This document shows positions 1 through 5,710 of a stretch of DNA of 5,721 nt, one piece after another. Numbering within the stretch: the stretch's first letter is position 1; every line of letters begins with the position of its first letter. A program made the position numbers and the translations under genes. The notes beneath the pieces were generated by a model. The model was not told where the DNA came from. It saw nothing but the letters and a program-made list of their open reading frames with translations, and did no database searches. The DNA comes from an uncultured Peptococcaceae bacterium. Its GTDB lineage: Bacteria; Bacillota; Dehalobacteriia; UBA4068; UBA4997. The stretch lies in contig CANQSW010000087.1 in NCBI GenBank assembly GCA_947626615.1, forward strand, positions 1 through 5,721, read 5' to 3'.

Positions 1-196
1 CATCATCTGCTATGGGCGCACCTTGAGTAGTTTTCCGGTCTGGCAAAGCTATCACCATAGCCCAGCCCGCCGGGCCAAACAAGAAACACCAAAAATAATA
101 TCCCTGATGCCCTTTCATGATCGCGATCTTCTCAAATTGTGACGCAACTATCAGGTTAATAGCAATCGCCACCACAAAAGTTATTAAAATACTCAT
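1..196 (-). CDS. Small two-helix membrane protein of unknown function (5' part; runs off the left edge)
   Basis: The first 65 codons are visible on the minus strand, starting at the ATG at 196-194; the rest lies beyond position 1. A GGGAGG Shine-Dalgarno at 209-204 sits 7 bases upstream and supports this start; an ATG three codon-lengths or less upstream (201-199) runs into TGA after two codons. The peptide begins MSILITFVVAIAINLIVA, a hydrophobic segment (about residues 2-18), then a short polar stretch with Lys and Glu, then a second hydrophobic aromatic segment (about 33-51, including YYFWCFLFG) that ends in the sequence VIALPDR. The pattern tyrosine/phenylalanine/tryptophan-rich segment followed by ALPDR is familiar to me from short Firmicutes proteins of unknown function, some with a C-terminal zinc ribbon; whether one follows here cannot be seen. 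No function is proposed. Its base composition is less GC-rich than that of the other genes in the window. Confidence 0.75.
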   Translation of the reverse strand, partial: MSILITFVVAIAINLIVASQFEKIAIMKGHQGYYFWCFLFGPAGWAMVIALPDRKTTQGAPIADD

Positions 197-209
197 TTCA
201 TTTCCTCCC

Positions 210-249
210 AAATAGTGTACTTTTTGGCAACGCAAAAAGCACACTATTT
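210..249 (-). repeat. 17-bp-arm hairpin directly upstream of the Shine-Dalgarno of the small membrane protein gene
   Basis: Arms 210-226 (AAATAGTGTACTTTTTG) and 233-249 are inverted copies separated by six bases, with one mismatch (A219 against C240). Read as minus-strand RNA the mismatch becomes a G·U pair, so the stem is continuous in a transcript of the small membrane protein gene. The stem ends next to the GGGAGG Shine-Dalgarno (204-209). It could be a leader structure affecting translation or stability, a protein-binding operator, or part of an old mobile-element end. The structure itself is directly visible; its role is not. Confidence 0.75.
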
Positions 250-311
250 ATTTTCTTAAAACAGCCGAAAAACATCGAATTTTTGTGGAAATGTCCCAAA
301 ATATGTGTTAT

Positions 312-340
312 ATTATAGTTAGTAAGATGTGATTGGCATT
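312..340 (-). promoter_or_regulatory. Candidate promoter for the small membrane protein gene
   Basis: A perfect TATAAT lies on the minus strand at 317-312. At 17-bp spacing the -35 position (340-335) reads AATGCC, which is a poor match, so an activator or a different start would be needed. Transcription would begin near 305 and give a leader of about 110 bases that includes the 210-249 hairpin. The near-palindrome at 339-368 overlaps and extends upstream of the -35 position, where a regulator could act. Confidence 0.35.
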
Positions 341-403
341 TTACAAAAAAGTACACTTTTCTGTAAAAACACCACCGTTACAATAAATTGGTATTTTAAC
401 AAA
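333..403 (+). repeat. Pair of direct repeats, TTGGYATTTTA(A)CAAA
   Basis: TTGGCATTTTA at 333-343 and TTGGTATTTTA at 388-398 match in 10 of 11 bases and are followed by CAAA and ACAAA respectively; the copies start 55 bases apart. A related word, TTACAATAAA (378-387), resembles TTACAAAAAA (341-350). Repeated short sites of this type occur as transposase-binding sites near the ends of some insertion sequences and as clustered operators. The second copy ends at the point where the GC-rich hairpin begins. Confidence 0.5.
339..368. repeat. 30-bp near-palindrome, candidate operator or mobile-element end repeat
   Basis: Arms 339-352 (TTTTACAAAAAAGT) and 355-368 (ACTTTTCTGTAAAA) are inverted copies with one mismatch around a central AC. 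The 12 bases 346-357, read on the minus strand, are AGTGTACTTTTT, identical to 214-225 on the plus strand within the other hairpin. Two copies of one core in opposite orientation 132 bases apart fit either two binding sites for one DNA-binding protein or inverted repeats of a small element. No regulator gene is in the window. Confidence 0.6.
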
Positions 404-471
404 TCACCGCCCGGCAGCGGAACGAGGACAGCGCCATAAAGCGCTCCCTGGCCGCTGCCAGGCGGTGATTT
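401..471 (-). terminator. Long GC-rich hairpin, probable terminator of the EF-G-like/proB operon
   Basis: Arms 401-420 and 452-471 pair over 20 positions: AAATCACCGCC, one variable position, then GGCAGCGG, against the inverse. The single odd pair (C412 with A460) is a mismatch on the plus strand but a G·U wobble in minus-strand RNA, so the continuous stem favours the minus strand, the direction of proB. The structure begins 53 bases after the proB stop. The 31-base loop contains a second small stem (430-434 with 441-445). On the minus strand the stem is preceded by an A-rich run and followed by ATTTGTT, a modest U-rich tail; on the plus strand TTTTCTTTGT follows, so it might work in both directions. 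The loop is large for a classical intrinsic terminator, so a structural RNA or a dispersed repeat element remains possible. Confidence 0.55.
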
Positions 472-497
472 TCTTTGTCATTCTGTTGTCGCTTGCG

Positions 498-519
498 TCC
501 GGCCCGGCGTTGGGCCGGA
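498..519. terminator. Short GC hairpin just after the proB stop codon
   Basis: TCCGGCCC (498-505) and GGGCCGGA (512-519) form a perfect 8-bp stem with a six-base loop, four bases beyond the proB stop (526-524). No U-run follows on the minus strand; a short T-run (525-531) lies past it on the plus strand, overlapping the end of proB. It may protect the 3' end of the message or assist the larger hairpin at 401-471 rather than terminate by itself. Confidence 0.35.
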
Positions 520-523
520 GCGG

Positions 524-1321
524 CTATTTTTGGCCCGCAAACAGCGTGCCGGCCGGCCGGCCCTGCACGATGTCATAGAGGGCTTCCGGGCGCTTGCCGT
601 TGGTTATCACGGTGTCGATACCCTGGCGGGTGGCCAAAGACGCGGCCTGCAGTTTGGTCTTCATGCCGCCGGTGCCGCGGCGGGAACCGGCCCCGCCTGC
701 CAGCGCGTAAACGCTGTCGTCGATGCGTTCGATCCGCTCGATCAGCCGGGCCTCGGGATAAAGCCTGGGGTCGGCGTCATACAGCCCGTCGATATCGGAG
801 AGTATCACCAGCCGGGCCGCGCCGCATAGCACGGCCACCACGGCGGAGAGCATATCGTTATCGCCAAACAGCCTGTCTTCGGATTCTATCTCGGTGTAGC
901 TGACCGAATCGTTCTCGTTCACTACCGGGATAATGCCCATTTCCAGCAGGGCGTTGAACGTGTTGGTCAGGTTCTCCTTCTTCTCCTCCTGCTCGATATC
1001 CTCGGCGTTCAGCAATATCTGCCCAATGGTCTTGTCATAGCCGCTGAAAAATTTGTCGTATAGATACATGATGCTGCATTGGCCGACGGCGGCCGCCGCC
1101 TGCTTCATGCGCATGACGGTGGGCTTTTCCGCCATATTCAGCTTGTTCGCGCCCACGGCGATTGCGCCGGAGCTCACCAATATCACCTCATAGCCCATGT
1201 TCTGGATATCCGCCAGCACGCAGGCCAGATGATCGAAAGAGCGCAGGTCGCTTTTGCCCAGCTCGTTGGTCAGCGTCGACGTCCCCACCTTTACGACGAT
1301 GCGGTTCGGCTTCAATGTCAT
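524..1321 (-). CDS. proB: Glutamate 5-kinase, short form without PUA domain
   Basis: This cytosolic enzyme phosphorylates L-glutamate with ATP to glutamyl 5-phosphate, the first and normally proline-inhibited step of proline synthesis. The 265-residue product is a complete amino-acid-kinase domain. Visible motifs are VVKVGTSTLT (9-18, phosphate-binding Lys11), VSSGAIAVG (49-57), NENDSV (135-140), FGDNDMLSAVVA (152-163), LSDIDGLYDADPR (174-186) and GTGGMKTKLQAA (216-227). It ends at GTLFAGQK, where the kinase domain normally ends; E. coli ProB is about 100 residues longer because of a C-terminal PUA domain, which is absent here as in many Firmicutes. The ATG at 1321-1319 has GAAGGA at 1333-1328, six bases upstream, filling the gap after the upstream EF-G-like gene's stop. 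The genes are 12 bases apart and surely co-transcribed. proA, the usual partner, is not found downstream within the window. Confidence 0.95.
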   Translation of the reverse strand: MTLKPNRIVVKVGTSTLTNELGKSDLRSFDHLACVLADIQNMGYEVILVSSGAIAVGANKLNMAEKPTVMRMKQAAAAVGQCSIMYLYDKFFSGYDKTIGQILLNAEDIEQEEKKENLTNTFNALLEMGIIPVVNENDSVSYTEIESEDRLFGDNDMLSAVVAVLCGAARLVILSDIDGLYDADPRLYPEARLIERIERIDDSVYALAGGAGSRRGTGGMKTKLQAASLATRQGIDTVITNGKRPEALYDIVQGRPAGTLFAGQK

Positions 1322-1333
1322 TTTCAGTCCTTC

Positions 1334-3367
1334 TTATTTCTCACGGTTTTTGGCGGCCGCGATGATACGCTCGGCGATCGGCGCGGGCGCTTCTTCATAG
1401 CCGTCGGGCTGCATGGTGAACTTGCCGCGGCCCTGCGTCATGGATTTCAGGTCGATAGTATAGCGGGAAAGCTCGGCCAGCGGGATACGCGCGGTGATCA
1501 CCTGCACCTTGCCTTCCTTCTCCATACCCATGATGCGGCCCCGGCGCGCGCCGTTGATGTCGCCCATGATGTCGCCGGTGTATTCGTCGGGCACTCTGAT
1601 CTCCACGCTCATGATAGGCTCCAGCAGCACGGGCTTCGCCTGCTCGCACGCCTTGCGGAAGGCCAGGTTGGAAGCGATCTTGAAGGCCATTTCCGAGGAG
1701 TCTACCTCGTGATAAGAACCGTCGGTCAGGATTATCTTGATGTTGGTGACGGGATAGCCGGCCAGAACGCCCTCCTGCACGGCCTCGCGCATACCCTTTT
1801 CGACCGCGGGGATATACTGCTTCGGCACCGAGCCGCCGAAGATCTTCTCTTCAAACACAAAATCCTCATCGTAGCAGGGCTCTACGTCGATAAACACGTG
1901 GCCGTACTGGCCGTGGCCGCCGGACTGCTTCTTATGCTTGCCCTCGATGTGCGTGGCCTTGCCGCGGATCGTCTCTTTATACGGCAGCACGCGCTCCACC
2001 ATATCCACCAGCACGTTGAATTTGCGCACCAGCCGCTCCAGCGTGATGTCCACGTGCGTGTCGCCCATGCCGGTGAGCAGGGTCTGCTTGGTCACGGGGT
2101 CTTTCACGCATTGCAGCGTCGGGTCTTCCTCCAGTATCTTTTGCAGCGCCTGGCCCAACTTATCTTCGTCGGCCTTGCTCTTGGGCTGGATAGCCACGGT
2201 GTAGGTCGGCTGCGAGAATTTGATAGTTTCGATCTCCTGCGCCGCGCCCTTGGTGCAGAGCACGTCGTTGGTGCCGGTGTTGGCCAGCTTGGCGAACACG
2301 CCGATATCGCCCCAGCAAAGCTCGTCTACCGGCACGGTGGCCTTACCGAGCATGGTGGCCAGGCCGGCGATCTTTTCTTCCTTGTCCTTGGTCACGTTAT
2401 AGAGCGAGGTGACGGCGCCCAAATGGCCCTGGCAGACCTTGAACAGATTCAGTTGGCCCACGAACGGGTCGGTTATGGATTTGAACACCAGCAGCGCCAG
2501 CGGTTTTTCCGCGTTCTCCGACGGCAGGCAATCCTCCGGCGAGGGCAGATAAGAGGCGCAGAAGCCCAGCAGCGTTTCGATGCCCATGGCGTTCAGAGCC
2601 GAGCCGCACAGCACCGGCGCGAACAAGCCCTTGGCAATAGCGCCGCGCAGACCCTTTTTGATCTCGTCGTCGGTCAGCTCCTCGCCGTCCAGATATTTCA
2701 TCAGGATATCGTCGTCGCCGTCGGCGGCGTATTCCATCAGCTTGAAGTGCGCTTCCTCCACCAGATCGGCCATATCGCCCGGCAGCGGTATCTCGGTGGT
2801 CTTGCCGTCGGCGAATTTATACGCCTTGCGGGAAAGCACGTTCACCACGCCGGAGAACGTATCGGCCGAGCCTATCGGCAGCTGCACCGGCACGGCGGCG
2901 TAAGGTATCTTTTCCGCCAGCTGGTTCACGCAGCGGTCGAAATCGGCGTTCTCGCGCTCCATTTTATTGATAAAGATAACGGCGGCTTTGCCCAGCGCCT
3001 TGGCGCGCTCGGCGATCAGCTCCGTGCCCACGCCCACGCCGGAGGACGCGTCCACCGTCATCAGCACGTTCTCGCAAACGGGCAGCGCGGCGTCAACCTC
3101 GCCGGCAAAATCCAGAAAACCCGGCACGTCCAGCAGGTTCAGCTTAACGTCGTGCCATTCGCAGGCCAAAAGCGCCGTGTTGACGGACACCTTTCTTTTC
3201 ACTTCCTCCGGGCTGTAATCCGAAAGGGTGTTGCCCTCGGTCACCTTGCCCAGGCGTTTGGCCGCGCCGCACTGAAAGGCGATGGCCTCGGCCAGGCTCG
3301 TCTTACCAGTACCCTGGTGCGATGCGATAGCGATGTTGCGAATGTGTTCCGGTTTGTAGACCTTCAT
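1334..3367 (-). CDS. EF-G-like translation-factor GTPase (EF-G paralogue, FusA2 type)
   Basis: The 677-residue protein has the full EF-G layout: GTPase domain (about 1-285), domain II (290-375), III (385-460), IV (465-585, with SGGHGQYGHV at 482-491 and YHEVDSSEMAFKIA at 552-565) and V (585-665). The P-loop is SHQGTGKTS (16-24), where classical EF-G has AHIDAGKTT. Switch I reads KRKVSV (58-62 region), with Ser61 in place of the usual Thr. G3 is DVPGF (80-84), with Phe84 at the position of the catalytic His; G4 is NKME (134-137) instead of NKMD; G5 is GSAL (255-258). These changes mark the EF-G-like paralogue family rather than the main translocase; loss of the His is shared by that family as I recall it (usually Tyr), while NKME looks unusual. 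It probably acts on the ribosome, but its exact role is not established by the sequence. The ATG at 3367-3365 has an excellent AAGGAGG (3382-3376) eight bases upstream. It is first in an operon with proB. Confidence 0.92.
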   Translation of the reverse strand: MKVYKPEHIRNIAIASHQGTGKTSLAEAIAFQCGAAKRLGKVTEGNTLSDYSPEEVKRKVSVNTALLACEWHDVKLNLLDVPGFLDFAGEVDAALPVCENVLMTVDASSGVGVGTELIAERAKALGKAAVIFINKMERENADFDRCVNQLAEKIPYAAVPVQLPIGSADTFSGVVNVLSRKAYKFADGKTTEIPLPGDMADLVEEAHFKLMEYAADGDDDILMKYLDGEELTDDEIKKGLRGAIAKGLFAPVLCGSALNAMGIETLLGFCASYLPSPEDCLPSENAEKPLALLVFKSITDPFVGQLNLFKVCQGHLGAVTSLYNVTKDKEEKIAGLATMLGKATVPVDELCWGDIGVFAKLANTGTNDVLCTKGAAQEIETIKFSQPTYTVAIQPKSKADEDKLGQALQKILEEDPTLQCVKDPVTKQTLLTGMGDTHVDITLERLVRKFNVLVDMVERVLPYKETIRGKATHIEGKHKKQSGGHGQYGHVFIDVEPCYDEDFVFEEKIFGGSVPKQYIPAVEKGMREAVQEGVLAGYPVTNIKIILTDGSYHEVDSSEMAFKIASNLAFRKACEQAKPVLLEPIMSVEIRVPDEYTGDIMGDINGARRGRIMGMEKEGKVQVITARIPLAELSRYTIDLKSMTQGRGKFTMQPDGYEEAPAPIAERIIAAAKNREK

Positions 3368-3422
3368 GAAACTTTCCTCCTTCTATGCCCCAGCTTATGG
3401 GATATTTAGGCGGCGGCGAACC

Positions 3423-3475
3423 TGCTTTTACGGCTGCCGTCTTAAAAAAGCAAACTCTGCGGCTGCGTCGCCGCA
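3423..3475 (-). other. Two small hairpins in the leader of the EF-G-like gene
   Basis: TGCGGC (3458-3463) and GCCGCA (3470-3475) form a 6-bp stem with a six-base loop. TGCTTTT (3423-3429) and AAAAGCA (3446-3452) form a second stem that encloses ACGG/CCGT (3430-3433 with 3437-3440). Both would lie in a leader of about 120 bases if the -10 box at 3498-3493 is used. They do not match a riboswitch or T-box that I recognise, and neither contains a clear terminator for the minus strand. Confidence 0.35.
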
Positions 3476-3492
3476 ATTACCCTATATTCTTT

Positions 3493-3521
3493 ATTATACT
3501 TTTTTCGCAAAAATCCTCTAA
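3493..3521 (-). promoter_or_regulatory. Candidate promoter of the EF-G-like/proB operon
   Basis: A perfect TATAAT lies on the minus strand at 3498-3493 in the divergent intergenic region. At 17-bp spacing the -35 position (3521-3516) reads TTAGAG, a weak match, so the call rests on the -10 box and its location. The same bases read on the plus strand include TATACT (3495-3500), a possible -10 for the divergent flippase gene, but no reasonable -35 precedes it. Confidence 0.45.
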
Positions 3522-3581
3522 GCTCGCAGGATTTATTTTGCCGCCGCCGCATAAAAGAGGCCCTTTGGCATAAATTTTTCT

Positions 3582-3608
3582 GCGCCGTATCCTTCCGGCG
3601 CGGGGAGG
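3582..3608 (+). promoter_or_regulatory. Hairpin and Shine-Dalgarno in front of the flippase gene
   Basis: GCGCCG (3582-3587) and CGGCGC (3596-3601) pair around an eight-base loop and end directly at the Shine-Dalgarno GGGGAGG (3602-3608), which is 11 bases before the ATG at 3620. Alternatively CCTTCC (3591-3596) can pair with GGGAGG (3603-3608) through a six-base loop, hiding the Shine-Dalgarno; the two foldings exclude each other. Whether either controls translation is unknown. Confidence 0.4.
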
Positions 3609-3619
3609 CCGAAAATTTT

Positions 3620-5167
3620 ATGCCGAAAAAACCGCCGAAATCGCCCAGTTTTTTCTGGAGCGCGGCCATTTTGCTGGTCTGCAACTTCATCTCCCGCGTG
3701 CTGGGTTTTGTGTATAAGATAATTTTGGTGCGGCTGATCGGCACGGCCGGCATCGGCATAACCGAAATGGCCGGGCCGATGTATTCGTTCGCGCTGGTGG
3801 CCGCCTCGCTCGGCATACCTATGGCGCTGAGCCGCCAGCTCTCTCTGGAGATCGGCAAACGGCGCTGGCGCAACCTCGCCCGCCTGCAAAACACGGCGCT
3901 GGCGCTGCTGGTGCTTTTGGGCACGGCCGCCGCGCTCGTCTGCGGCATTTTTGCGCCCGGGCTGGCCGCGCGCTTTGGCAGCGCCGCCGGGGCGGAATAT
4001 CTGCAAACGCTCGCCCCCGCCGTGCTGATAGTCACGGTCTGCTCCGGGTTTCGGGCCTATTTTCAGTCCAGCAAGCAGATCGGCGTGATCGGCCTTTCGC
4101 AAAACATCGAACAGCTGGTGCGGGTGGCGGCGGGCAGCCTTTTGGTCTGGCTGGCCCTGCCGCTGGGGCTTACGGCCGCCGTAAAGGCCGTGGCCTGGGC
4201 CACCGTGCTGGGCGAGCTCTGCGGCCTGCTGTTCATTCTGCGCGCCTATCTGAAGCAGCGGCCCCAAAACAGCGAGCCGCCGAACATGAGCCGGGCCGGC
4301 ATCGTTATGCGGCTTTTTGCCTTCGGCGCGCCCGTTACGGCGCAGCGTCTGCTAATGTCCGGCATACTGATGGCGCAGGCCATTTTGATACCTCTGGCGC
4401 TGCAGAGAGGCGGGCTTTCCGCCGCGGCGGCCACCGACGCCTACGGCAATTTTTCCGGCGTGGCCATGTCGCTTATCCACCTGCCGGGCATTTTCACCGC
4501 CACGCTGGCCACGGCTCTGCTGCCCTCGATCGCGGAAAGCAACGGCGACCGGGCGCGGCTGAACAGCCGTATCAACCAGAGCCTGCACATAACCTGCGTC
4601 GTCGCGCTGCCCTTTATGCTGCTGTTTTATGAGTTTGCGGAGGAGCTTTGCCGCTGGCTGTTCAAAGCGCCGGGGGCGGCGGCTTCGCTGCGGGTGCTGG
4701 CGCTGGCCGCCGTGTTCATCTACGCCCAAAGCGCGCTCACCAGCATTTTACAGGGGCTGGGCAAATTGAACGCCCTGTTCGTCAGCCTGGGCGCCTCGGG
4801 GCTGCTGTTTCTGGCGGTCATCTGGCAGCTGACGCCCCGCTTCGCCCTCACCGGCGCGGCGCTGGCCGAGCTGACGTTTGCCGCCGCCGCCTGTCTGATC
4901 GACTTTCTGTTTCTGCGGCATTTCACGTCGCTATCGCTCGATCTGCCCAATATCGCGGCCAAGCCCCTGCTGGCCGCAGGGCTGGCGGCGCTGGGCGCAA
5001 AAACGGCGGAGAAACTGCTCTCCGCCGCCGGCAGCCAGCCCACAGACTGGCAAAGATTTATCGTGATGTCCGCCGCAGGCGGCCTGCTTTATCTGGCCGC
5101 GCTGCTGCTGTTGGGCGGTCTGCCCAGAGTGTTCCGCCGCTATCTGCTGCCCGGGCGGCGGCCGTGA
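3620..5167 (+). CDS. SpoVB/MurJ-like lipid flippase (MOP superfamily, polysaccharide biosynthesis protein family)
   Basis: The 515-residue product is an integral membrane protein with about 12-14 hydrophobic segments spread along its length and a basic C-terminus (RVFRRYLLPGRRP). Family-typical stretches are FISRVLGFVYKIILVRLIG (23-41) followed by AGIG, the segment PMYSFALVAASLGIPMALSR (53-72), YFQSSKQIGVIGLSQNIEQL (147-166), LPGIFTATLATALLPSIAES (288-307) and LQGLGK (377-382). These match the stage V sporulation protein B branch of the MATE-like MOP flippases, which move lipid-linked cell-wall or polysaccharide precursors across the cytoplasmic membrane; in spore formers SpoVB is needed for the spore cortex. 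Firmicutes often have several paralogues, so a role in spore cortex, vegetative wall or capsule cannot be chosen here. The start is supported by GGGGAGG at 3602-3608. It diverges from the EF-G-like gene and converges on the signal peptidase gene, so it is probably transcribed alone. Confidence 0.88.
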   Translation: MPKKPPKSPSFFWSAAILLVCNFISRVLGFVYKIILVRLIGTAGIGITEMAGPMYSFALVAASLGIPMALSRQLSLEIGKRRWRNLARLQNTALALLVLLGTAAALVCGIFAPGLAARFGSAAGAEYLQTLAPAVLIVTVCSGFRAYFQSSKQIGVIGLSQNIEQLVRVAAGSLLVWLALPLGLTAAVKAVAWATVLGELCGLLFILRAYLKQRPQNSEPPNMSRAGIVMRLFAFGAPVTAQRLLMSGILMAQAILIPLALQRGGLSAAAATDAYGNFSGVAMSLIHLPGIFTATLATALLPSIAESNGDRARLNSRINQSLHITCVVALPFMLLFYEFAEELCRWLFKAPGAAASLRVLALAAVFIYAQSALTSILQGLGKLNALFVSLGASGLLFLAVIWQLTPRFALTGAALAELTFAAAACLIDFLFLRHFTSLSLDLPNIAAKPLLAAGLAALGAKTAEKLLSAAGSQPTDWQRFIVMSAAGGLLYLAALLLLGGLPRVFRRYLLPGRRP

Positions 5168-5710
5168 TCATTGCAGCGTGCCGAATTTTTCCTTCGGCCA
5201 GTAGATGAAGAACGCCTTGCCCTTCACGTTGCCCACCGGCACGAACGGATCGCTCCACAAATGCGCGTCGAAGCTGCTGTTGCGGTTATCGCCCAGCAGA
5301 AAAACGCAGCCCTCCGGCACGACCACCGGGCCGAAGTCATAATCCATCGCCGCGCTGATATAAGGCTCGTCCACCGCCTCGCCGTTGCGGTACAGCTGGC
5401 CGCCCAAGATCAGAATGGTATCGCCAGCCACGCCGATCACGCGCTTCAACATATCGTCGCCGCGCCCGACCTCGGTTTTGGTCGATTCGGTCGGCTCAAA
5501 GACTACGATATCCTGAAACTGCGGCTCGCCGAACACATAGACCAGCCGGTTCACCAAAATGCGCCCGCCCACCGGCACTGTCGGCACCATGGACGAGGTT
5601 GGTATCACCCGGTTGTCGATCAGCAGGCCTTTGATCAGCAGCGAAAGCAGCAGCGCGCAGACGAATATGACGATGATATCCTTGGCGCTGCCGAAGATCT
5701 TTTTCAGCAT
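5168..5710 (-). CDS. lepB: Type I signal peptidase
   Basis: This membrane-anchored serine protease cuts signal peptides from exported proteins on the outer face of the cytoplasmic membrane. The 180-residue product has one N-terminal transmembrane helix (about 11-31), then the S26 catalytic domain. Motif B is IPTSSMVPT (36-44), with the nucleophile Ser40 just before Met41. The general base is Lys89 in MLKRVIGVAGD (87-97). Motif E is GDNRNSSFDAH (140-150), where the more usual DSR end is DAH, followed by KGKAFFIYWP (163-172). The length suits the single-anchor Gram-positive form. The ATG at 5710-5708 has GGGAGG at 5721-5716 five bases upstream, at the very edge of the window, so promoter and upstream neighbour are unseen. 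Its stop codon (5170-5168) directly abuts the stop codon of the convergent flippase gene. Confidence 0.95.
   Translation of the reverse strand: MLKKIFGSAKDIIVIFVCALLLSLLIKGLLIDNRVIPTSSMVPTVPVGGRILVNRLVYVFGEPQFQDIVVFEPTESTKTEVGRGDDMLKRVIGVAGDTILILGGQLYRNGEAVDEPYISAAMDYDFGPVVVPEGCVFLLGDNRNSSFDAHLWSDPFVPVGNVKGKAFFIYWPKEKFGTLQ

Larger units (their letters stand above)
197..523. other. Gene-free, mostly AT-rich intergenic region with several repeats and hairpins
   Basis: No credible coding region is visible on either strand over these 327 bases. The part 197-400 is very AT-rich (29% GC counted over 261-360), which contrasts sharply with the GC-rich genes around it. It holds a hairpin (210-249), a candidate minus-strand -10 box (312-317), a near-palindrome (339-368) and two direct repeats (333-347 and 388-403). 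From 401 on the composition switches abruptly to GC-rich, with a long hairpin (401-471) and a shorter one (498-519) just past the proB stop codon. The abrupt composition change at about 401 suggests that the AT-rich part has a separate origin, which is an inference. Confidence 0.7.

Noticed and set aside
197..410. Complete insertion sequence
   Set aside because: Repeats are present but there is no transposase gene and no clear target duplication beside the 214-357 inverted repeats, so only a remnant or operator reading can be kept.
475..903. Plus-strand open frame of 142 codons across the proB 3' end
   Set aside because: It is Arg- and Cys-rich low-complexity translation of the proB complement, with no ribosome-binding site.
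1079..3409. Very long plus-strand open frame (776 codons) opposite the EF-G-like gene and part of proB
   Set aside because: It is antisense to two genes with clear family motifs, has the His-, Gln- and Gly-rich composition of a GC-rich shadow frame, shows no domain I recognise and lacks a Shine-Dalgarno.
3368..3492. Riboswitch or T-box leader for the EF-G-like/proB operon
   Set aside because: The leader is short, has only small hairpins, and I see no T-box consensus or antiterminator/terminator pair.
3385..3573. Possible 62-codon plus-strand gene in the divergent intergenic region
   Set aside because: It has no Shine-Dalgarno, its start lies in the leader of the EF-G-like gene and its composition changes along its length; it is better explained as intergenic sequence.
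3442..4267. Minus-strand open frames opposite the start of the flippase gene
   Set aside because: They are rich in Arg, Gln and Ala, have no family motifs and overlap a clear membrane-protein gene; they are shadows.
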